The position numbers and the translations under genes were made by a program. This document shows, piece by piece, positions 59,034 to 64,000 of a DNA stretch of 64,000 nt (the stretch's first letter is position 1; each line of letters begins with the position of its first letter). The notes under the pieces were generated by a model. It had not been told where the DNA came from, did not search any database, and worked only from the letters and a program-made list of their open reading frames with translations. This DNA is from Anaerobiospirillum thomasii (lineage in GTDB: Bacteria; Pseudomonadota; Gammaproteobacteria; Enterobacterales; Succinivibrionaceae): contig NZ_UAPU01000005.1 in the NCBI RefSeq assembly GCF_900445255.1, forward strand, positions 321,001 through 385,000. Reading direction: 5' to 3'.

Positions 59034-59588
59034 ATGACAACATCTAAATCAGATAAAAAAGCTTTTCGTGACGATCTGACCAAAGAGAAATTTGATGAGG
59101 CTGTATCTACCCTTAATAAGCAAGGTAAAAAACTGACTATACGTGCTATTAAAGAGCTTGTCGGAGGCGCTAATAAAACCATATCAGCATTTATGCGTCA
59201 GTACAATAAAACCATTATGGAGGCCAGTTTTAATGAAACTATGCCAGAAAGCTTCCAGCAGGACATGCAAAGGGTGGCATTAAACCTGTTTGAGTCTTTT
59301 AGAGATAAGATCAATGCCGACAGAACCCGACTGCAAAATGAGTATGATGCAAAGCATAAGGAAATAGGTGAGCTTATGTCAGAGGCACAAAAGGAGCTGC
59401 ATCTAGCTCAGGAGAAGCTAAAAGAGCAAGATGCTCAAATTGCTAAAAAGGATGAAAGGATAAAAGAGCTTGAGTCTCTTTTAGCGGAGCAAACCAAGAC
59501 CAACGCACATTTAACCAAGCGGCTGGAGCAGCAAAGCGATGACAAGCAGCAGGCTATACTGGAGGCTATAGCCAGGCTTGGTAAATAA
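59034..59588 (+). CDS. KfrA-like DNA-binding coiled-coil protein (IS21 copy 2)
   Basis: 184 residues, identical to copy 1. N-terminal KfrA-type helix-turn-helix (TIRAIKELVGGANKTISAFM) followed by a coiled coil (about 90-175, EKLKEQDAQIAKKDERIKEL). Start after CCTGGAGAA. Its intact frame in two independent insertions means it has been kept as a working part of the element. Confidence 0.88.
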   Translation: MTTSKSDKKAFRDDLTKEKFDEAVSTLNKQGKKLTIRAIKELVGGANKTISAFMRQYNKTIMEASFNETMPESFQQDMQRVALNLFESFRDKINADRTRLQNEYDAKHKEIGELMSEAQKELHLAQEKLKEQDAQIAKKDERIKELESLLAEQTKTNAHLTKRLEQQSDDKQQAILEAIARLGK

Positions 59589-59605
59589 AACTGGGTAAAG
59601 TAGAC

Positions 59606-59637
59606 AAGGGCTGGCTTAAAAGCTGGCCTTTTTTGTT
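59606..59637 (+). terminator. Terminator after the KfrA-like gene (copy 2)
   Basis: AAGGGCTGGCTT pairs imperfectly with AAGCTGGCCTT and runs into TTTT. The mirror copy lies at 17307-17338. Confidence 0.6.
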
Positions 59638-59673
59638 GAGTATCCACTTGATTATAATCAAAAAATTACAATT

Positions 59674-59784
59674 AAAGGAACATTTAAAGGTACAAGTTAA
59701 AAGAACATGTTCTTTTAATTAAAGGAGCATGTTCTTTTAATTAAAGGAGCATGTTCTTTTTAGACAAAAGGAGCGTGTTCCTTT
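59674..59784. promoter_or_regulatory. Array of 18-bp palindromes (probable KfrA-like operators), copy 2
   Basis: AAAAGAACATGTTCTTTT (59699-59716, perfect), AAAGGAGCATGTTCTTTT (59721-59738 and 59743-59760) and AAAGGAGCGTGTTCCTTT (59767-59784). Starts are 22, 22 and 24 bp apart, near two helical turns. A weak half-site precedes at 59674. The consensus equals the palindrome before the KfrA-like gene. Confidence 0.78.
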
Positions 59785-60182
59785 AATTTACATATTATGT
59801 GACATATGACGCCAATATGTTAGATATCTCTCAAAAACAATACAAGTTATGGTGCTTTTAAAGATCTTCTAAAAAAATATTTCAAGATCTTCTAGCGTAG
59901 CACAGCCAGATCTTTATGGACAATATTTCCTTATGTATCAATATGTTGTTATTGAAATTTGTTTTGCTACACTAGCTAGATTTAAGCCTCATGGGTTCAA
60001 AGTAACGGGAATTTCTACAAAAATAAGGTATTGACAAATTAAAAATGATGATGAAATAATAAAAAAGTAAGCCAAAAGGGATGAGATTTTGTCTTTTTGT
60101 GAGCTAAAAATACCCCAGAAGGTCATATTAAAAATTACCACTCCACGGATCTTCTAACACAAGATCGTCAGATCTTCTTCGC
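59785..60182. other. Non-coding right end of IS21 copy 2
   Basis: About 400 bp without an ORF. It contains several AGATCTTCT-type repeats (near 59865, 59882, 60148 and 60170), probably IstA binding sites. The mirror region is 16762-17159. Confidence 0.6.
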
Positions 60183-60906
60183 AATATTCAACACTATCCA
60201 AGGATTACTTTGCAGACATGCTTGAGCGTATCAGTGACATTAGAGAAAGTTCACGCACCTTTTATCAAAAGCTTACTGACATCTATGCTCAATGCTCTGT
60301 AGATTACAGCAAGAATGCTGCTATAACACTAAGTTTTTATAAAAGGGTTAGTTGCAGACTTTACTGGGCTATAACACAGCACTTACATAATATCTCAGTC
60401 CAGGCTTATGCTATACAGCCTGATTTTAAGATGACAGATAATCTTCAGCATCTTGTATCCATGTATCTTGATTATGCTCAAAGCCTGGCTTCACATGATA
60501 TTGGACTTACCATGGCTGACTGGGTTGCACGCATTGATGTTTTATTGCAGTTTAATAAAGAAGATCTTCTTTACGATCCTCAGGGCAGGGTCTGTAAAGC
60601 TATAACCCAAGCCTTATCTATCAATGACTATCAGCTTTATAAGACACAATGGGCTGAAAGTTATCAGCCAGACTATGACAGCTTTATAGACTTGCCATCC
60701 TTTGGCACAAGATAAAAGAGTGCCAGATCTTACATTTAACGCTGCGTGTGACCGATAGGGCTTAAAGAGATCGTTAATGCCAAGAAATCCAAGAGATATT
60801 TAAAGTGTCTTGCAGCACAACTGACAGTAAGTCTAAGATATGGATCCTAAAGAGCCTGAGTGAATTAAGGTGAGGTTTGGCTGAGATATACTGCAGATAA
60901 AAAGAA

Positions 60907-60925
60907 GGCCATATTTAATATGGCC
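60907..60925 (-). terminator. Terminator of the small membrane protein gene
   Basis: GGCCATAT pairs with ATATGGCC; read on the minus strand it is followed by TTCTTTTTAT. Confidence 0.8.
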
Positions 60926-60932
60926 GCTTTTA

Positions 60933-61226
60933 CTATTCTTCAAATACTTTAATCTGACTTAAGTCGCGCTTGTAAGGCTTAGGTGGTGGAAGCTCTTTCT
61001 TTACTGGCTCTGGTTCTTCAACCACTTCCAGCTTTGGAGGCTCTGCGCCAAAAACCTTGATCTGACTTGCTCTGCTTGCTTTATCATTAAAATGTGCATG
61101 TTCATATGCATTAGGGTCAGCACTAGCCACCTTTTGCACTGGACGAGCTGGCATGCCACCCACACTATAGAATAGAAAGCCAAGGAATCCGAAGATGATG
61201 GCATATAAGAGAAAGCCGAGTCTCAT
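60933..61226 (-). CDS. Small membrane-anchored or secreted Pro/Glu-rich protein
   Basis: A 97-residue protein I do not recognise. An N-terminal membrane segment (RLGFLLYAIIFGFLGFLFYS) is followed by a hydrophilic tail with EPPKLEVVEEPEPVKKELPP, probably periplasmic. Two near-identical QIKVF motifs (near 57 and 91) may be short binding repeats. The start follows AGGAGATAC; a terminator follows, so it is a single-gene unit. It could be a protein-protein scaffold, but nothing proves it. Confidence 0.75.
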   Translation of the reverse strand: MRLGFLLYAIIFGFLGFLFYSVGGMPARPVQKVASADPNAYEHAHFNDKASRASQIKVFGAEPPKLEVVEEPEPVKKELPPPKPYKRDLSQIKVFEE

Positions 61227-61471
61227 TTGTATCTCCTGTAATTATATTCAGCTCTCACAGCTTAAACTACTTGTTAATTTTTAGCATAATTCAAGTGTAA
61301 AAGTGTGTGTGCATTGTAGCAATTTTATAAAAAATATAAATATCAAATTTAACTTTTTAATGCATTTGTTGTCGTTAGCTTAATAAAGATGGCAAAAAGT
61401 TATATAAAGCCATACAAAATTACCATTTTCTGCATAGATACAATAACTTATAGACAACAAACGACTCATCC

Positions 61472-62929
61472 CTAAATTTGGGGGTTGACATTATTTTCAA
61501 CAGGCTCTGAAACTACGGCAGCTTTGAGAGTTGATTTTCTATCTCGAGACAGAGCCTGATGCATTTTCAATATATAGTACCCTATATCTCTAAAACCGTA
61601 TGCTACCCTTTTAATGGTTTTAAATTTAGCATTGCATCCCTCTAAAATACTGGTGTTTAAGCCAGTTGTAGCCGCATGAATAATATAACAGCTCCAATCT
61701 TTTAGCTTCTTGCAGAACCTTATCAGTAAAGGAATTTCTGTTGCTTCAGCTTGTGAATACAGGTTTTTAATTGCTGTTTCAACCTGCTCAGGTGTACCTC
61801 CGCTATGTCATAGATCTCTGATATGGTCTCCAAAAATTGATATTGTAAACAAGGTCTTATTCTGTTTGAGGGTTTCTACAAGATCTTTTTGCGACTCTTC
61901 AAGAGTGTTGAGTTTATCTGAGCCCATGTAAGTCAGCCACTTGCTCTGTCTAAGATCTTTTATACGCTTCTTGTATTCACTTTTCTTTTGTTGATACTCG
62001 CCGGCGTCCATGGCGCCAAGCTCCTTGCGTAAATCTTTTATTTTATCAAGCCTTATGGCATCTGCCACTTCACTGTTAAACTGTTGCAGGCAGTGGAATA
62101 AATCAAGCACTATCTTTGCATTAGGGCAGAGCTCTTTGACTAGATTCTGATATCCGCAGTTGCCATCCATTACTGCACCTTCAATCTGGTCAAGCAGTCC
62201 AAGCTCTTTTAATCTATCAAAGAATGGCCTTAAATCATCTTTCTTTCTGCCGTAGGCAGCATACAAAAGGCGCCTGGTATCGGCATCTATGATGACTGAT
62301 ATATACTTATGGTGCTTTTTAACGCTTATCTCGTCTATAGCTATGTTCCTAACGTCTTCAAGACTTATATCTTTGAACATCTCTATAAGCCTTGCCTTAT
62401 CAATGTTCCTGACAATATCTGCCTCTACAGCCGTGATAGAGCTTATTTTCTTTAAATCTAGATGACTCTCGCCCAAATCAAGAAGCTGCAGTATCTGCCC
62501 ATATAAGCGTAAGGTTATCCTATGATGCGGATGGACAAAGCTTGGCTTTAGCCATCTGGCATGGTCACATCCACAACAAATGACCTTAGGTACGCGTATC
62601 TTTAAAATAACCGCAAATGGTCCTAGTGTGCAATCTTTTACTGTGCGCTCTCCCCAGTCCTTTATATTTACTTTATGGCAGCCACAGAGTGGGCAGTTTT
62701 GTTCAAGCTCCTCTCTCCAAAGCGTATAGCCAAGATGATAGGTAACAGTCATTGCCATAGCATCTATTTCAGGCTCACCAGACATTACACAACCCGGGTA
62801 CATATTGAGAACGCCGTGTTCAAACTTACAGTGCATTAATTCATTAGCACTGGCTTTGATTAAAGTTTCATTTGTTTCTGTATTGGCAGCAGTGTAGGAA
62901 TTTATTATAATAGCACTAGGCTCTGTCAT
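61472..62929 (-). pseudogene. ISL3-family transposase with an in-frame stop
   Basis: The gene would encode 485 residues but a TGA at codon 374 (61808-61810, in RDL-stop-HSGGTPEQV) interrupts it. The frame resumes in the same register and continues through AYGFRDIGYYILKMHQ, the typical ISL3 C-terminus, to TAG at 61472. N-terminal zinc finger (CPLCGCHK, then CCGCDHARW) and the DDE core (IAIDEISVKKHHKYISVIID, VMDGNCGYQNL) are recognisable. Relatives often have Trp at the stop position, so a TGG-to-TGA change is probable. The start at 62929 follows AAAGGAAAG. Confidence 0.9.
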
Positions 62930-63039
62930 ATTCTTTCCTTTGGTCGGGTAAAGTTGTTGTCAGGGCCCTTATTTTATCTGAAATATAAAAATTAATCTCA
63001 AGGGAAAAATCTTTGGGATTTTTCATAAAGCTTTAGCAA

Positions 63040-63113
63040 ATGCAAAAGACTGACAGTCAATGATTGGCAAAGCCAACCCGTAAGGGCTCGTCATTGACGG
63101 ACAGTTTTTGCAT
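63040..63113. repeat. Cruciform with two inner hairpins (copy B)
   Basis: The outer arms (63040-63063 and 63091-63113) pair with a few mismatches. The loop contains TTGGC-aaa-GCCAA and CCC-gtaa-GGG. Compared with copy A (44417-44492), the inner stem has changed TTAGC/GCTAA to TTGGC/GCCAA, keeping pairing. Confidence 0.78.
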
Positions 63114-63127
63114 TGACAATTTGGCCG

Positions 63128-63155
63128 GGTCTTAAGCATTCTTGTGCTTAAGACC
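63128..63155. repeat. 11-bp perfect hairpin in the ISL3 leader
   Basis: GGTCTTAAGCA (63128-63138) and TGCTTAAGACC (63145-63155). No T-run follows on either strand; it may help stop readthrough into the transposase. Confidence 0.6.
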
Positions 63156-63213
63156 ATAGATACCGTTTGCGATCTTGGGTCAACCCCCAATTTCAGGGAA
63201 GAACCCAACAAAC

Positions 63214-63443
63214 TGCGATCAAATACAAAGCTTTTAGGCATGCAATCAAGACTAATTTTTAAGATCTTTTCATAATGTTGTTCCTATGTAAAAAGCAAAC
63301 TTTAAAAGAGGAGCCTTGCTGTCAGGACAAATAAAAACTGCGACTTTAAAAAGAGCTGATATAAAAATGCCCTGCATACAAAATACAGGGCATGAGCTGA
63401 GTTAAATATAAAGTGGAAAAAAACTGTTTAGCAGCAAGAGAGC
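63214..63443. other. Spacer holding the terminator of the permease gene
   Basis: On the minus strand TGCCCTG (complement 63387-63393) pairs with CAGGGCA (complement 63369-63375), followed by TTTTTAT. No gene is seen. Confidence 0.65.
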
Positions 63444-64000
63444 CTAGAGCACAAATTTAAGCACAGTGGTATAAATACCAATAAAGAGCAGGATAAAGCC
63501 CAAGGCCAGATCGGTTACTCTTTTAGATAGTATTTTGCGTAGCTTCATTGAGAAAAATGAGGTTACAAAGGATGAGAGCACCACTATACCTATAATAGTA
63601 AAGTTTATATAGCCTATCTGATAGGTATTGACCATAGTGTAGGGGCACTCTTTTATAAGATAGCCATACATACTGCCAATACCGCCTAAAACCATCATAT
63701 AGTTTGAATAGATAGCCACCTGTGATGGGTGCACACAGGGCAGCTGCTTTATAAGAGGGGCCATAATCGAGCCGCCGCCAATACCTGTAAGACCTGCAAT
63801 AAAACCACCGCCTGTAGTAAAGAGTGATCCTACGGTCAAGTCTCTTACACCCACAGCAGATATACTCTCCTTTGCAGGCTTTTTAGAGGCTATAAAGGTT
63901 TTAACCGAGAGAATAAGCATAGTTGCCACAAAGACACCTACAATGATATTTTCATGCATATAGAAGCTTGCATAGAAGCCCAGCTGCACACCTACAATCA
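63444..64000 (-). CDS. TauE/SafE (TSUP) family permease, partial
   Basis: The C-terminal 185 residues of a membrane permease; the frame stays open off the right edge (IVGVQLGFYASFYM). Six helices are visible. GLTGIGGGSIMAPLIK is the family's second-repeat motif, followed by SQVAIYSNYMMVLGG. The family exports sulfite, sulfoacetate or related organosulfur anions; the substrate is not readable here. It ends in a typical short C-terminus, followed by a strong terminator. Confidence 0.88.
   Translation of the reverse strand, partial: IVGVQLGFYASFYMHENIIVGVFVATMLILSVKTFIASKKPAKESISAVGVRDLTVGSLFTTGGGFIAGLTGIGGGSIMAPLIKQLPCVHPSQVAIYSNYMMVLGGIGSMYGYLIKECPYTMVNTYQIGYINFTIIGIVVLSSFVTSFFSMKLRKILSKRVTDLALGFILLFIGIYTTVLKFVL

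Larger units (their letters stand above)
56183..60193 (+). mobile_element. IS21-family element with a KfrA-like gene, copy 2 (4,011 bp)
   Basis: Inverted relative to copy 1 (16751-20761) and equal in length. Ends TGTTGAATATTG, target duplication CTAT (56179-56182 and 60194-60197). It contains istA, istB, the KfrA-like gene, four well-formed palindromes and a half-site, and AGATCTTCT repeats near both ends. Confidence 0.95.
55750..60715 (+). pseudogene. RhuM-family gene split by the IS21-type element
   Basis: The two parts are 55750-56182 and 60198-60715. Removing the IS and one CTAT duplication reads HPDYFLSKDYFADMLERISD in frame, giving 316 residues, the usual size of RhuM proteins. Family blocks are present: RYYNLDALIALSLRIQSRRS, FRKWATRLLSDYIVKGFVMD, then RESSRTFYQKLTDIYAQCSVD. 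RhuM was named in a Salmonella pathogenicity island and is spread by mobile DNA; some relatives accompany restriction or toxin modules. The biochemical role is unknown. In this strain it is inactivated. Confidence 0.9.
61463..63205 (-). mobile_element. ISL3-family insertion sequence with a broken transposase (1,743 bp)
   Basis: The ends form a 27-bp inverted repeat (21 matches) with an inner GGGGGTTGAC. The 8-bp duplication CAACAAAC lies at 61455-61462 and 63206-63213. It contains one transposase gene and, upstream of it, two strong hairpins. Confidence 0.9.

Noticed and set aside
59674-59784. CRISPR-like periodic repeats
   Set aside because: The repeats are 18-bp palindromes with 4-6-bp gaps, no unique spacers and no cas genes.
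16751-60193. A composite transposon bounded by the two IS21 copies
   Set aside because: Each has its own 4-bp duplication (TAAA, CTAT) and rebuilds a different host gene.
61808-61810. Selenocysteine or programmed readthrough at the ISL3 TGA
   Set aside because: No selenocysteine insertion element is apparent and a nonsense mutation is simpler.

Overview
The window looks like the chromosome of an anaerobic, flagellated, Gram-negative gammaproteobacterium with low G+C content. I infer the Succinivibrionaceae (Anaerobiospirillum/Succinivibrio-like). The grounds are two short flagellins, a CRP-type site in front of a dehydrogenase gene, an LplT-Aas fusion, a fermentative set of aldehyde and iron-type alcohol dehydrogenases, a type V autotransporter and a heavy insertion sequence (IS) load. 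The genus is an inference.

Layout. 1-4500: two flagellin genes with their own terminators, then a CRP-site-linked aldehyde dehydrogenase. 4934-5238: a minus-strand tRNA cluster, read in the order Gly, Cys, Leu. 5530-11554: xseA, a very large protein of unknown function with a possible TerB-C-like tail, a secreted DUF1036-like protein and a small unknown protein. 12126-13869: an IS4-family element (copy 1). 14306-25689: an autotransporter gene broken by an IS66-family element (14642-22296), whose tnpC is itself broken by a 4,011-bp IS21-family element (16751-20761). Removing each element together with one target duplication restores the reading frame at both levels. The autotransporter signal-peptide region also holds a run of nine G that leaves it one base out of frame. 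26010-43892 is ordinary chromosome: a YqhD-like alcohol dehydrogenase, yigZ, a small HTH regulator, a SulP transporter, an EamA exporter, sbcDC, an AlbA_2/ATPase regulator, a second iron alcohol dehydrogenase, and the LplT-Aas fusion.

From 43980 the window is accessory DNA. It holds a second kind of IS21-family element (44197-48292) with an extra unknown gene, a membrane protein, IS4 copy 2, about 1.5 kb of non-coding DNA, an AAA-ATPase-like protein, and a rhuM-like gene split by a second, inverted copy of the 4,011-bp IS21 element. An ISL3-family element with a nonsense-mutated transposase (61463-63205) and the start of a TauE/SafE permease follow.

Most noteworthy are four things. (i) The 4,011-bp IS21-type element carries a third gene for a KfrA-like coiled-coil DNA-binding protein and a set of 18-bp palindromes spaced about 22 bp apart, which look like its operators. 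(ii) The autotransporter is both phase-variable (poly-G) and multiply disrupted. (iii) A covarying three-way-junction hairpin is shared by two unrelated IS elements. (iv) The two 4-kb IS21 copies are inverted and the two 1.74-kb IS4 copies are direct, so recombination could invert or delete the central chromosome segment. All family names come from motif recognition by eye; no database search was run.
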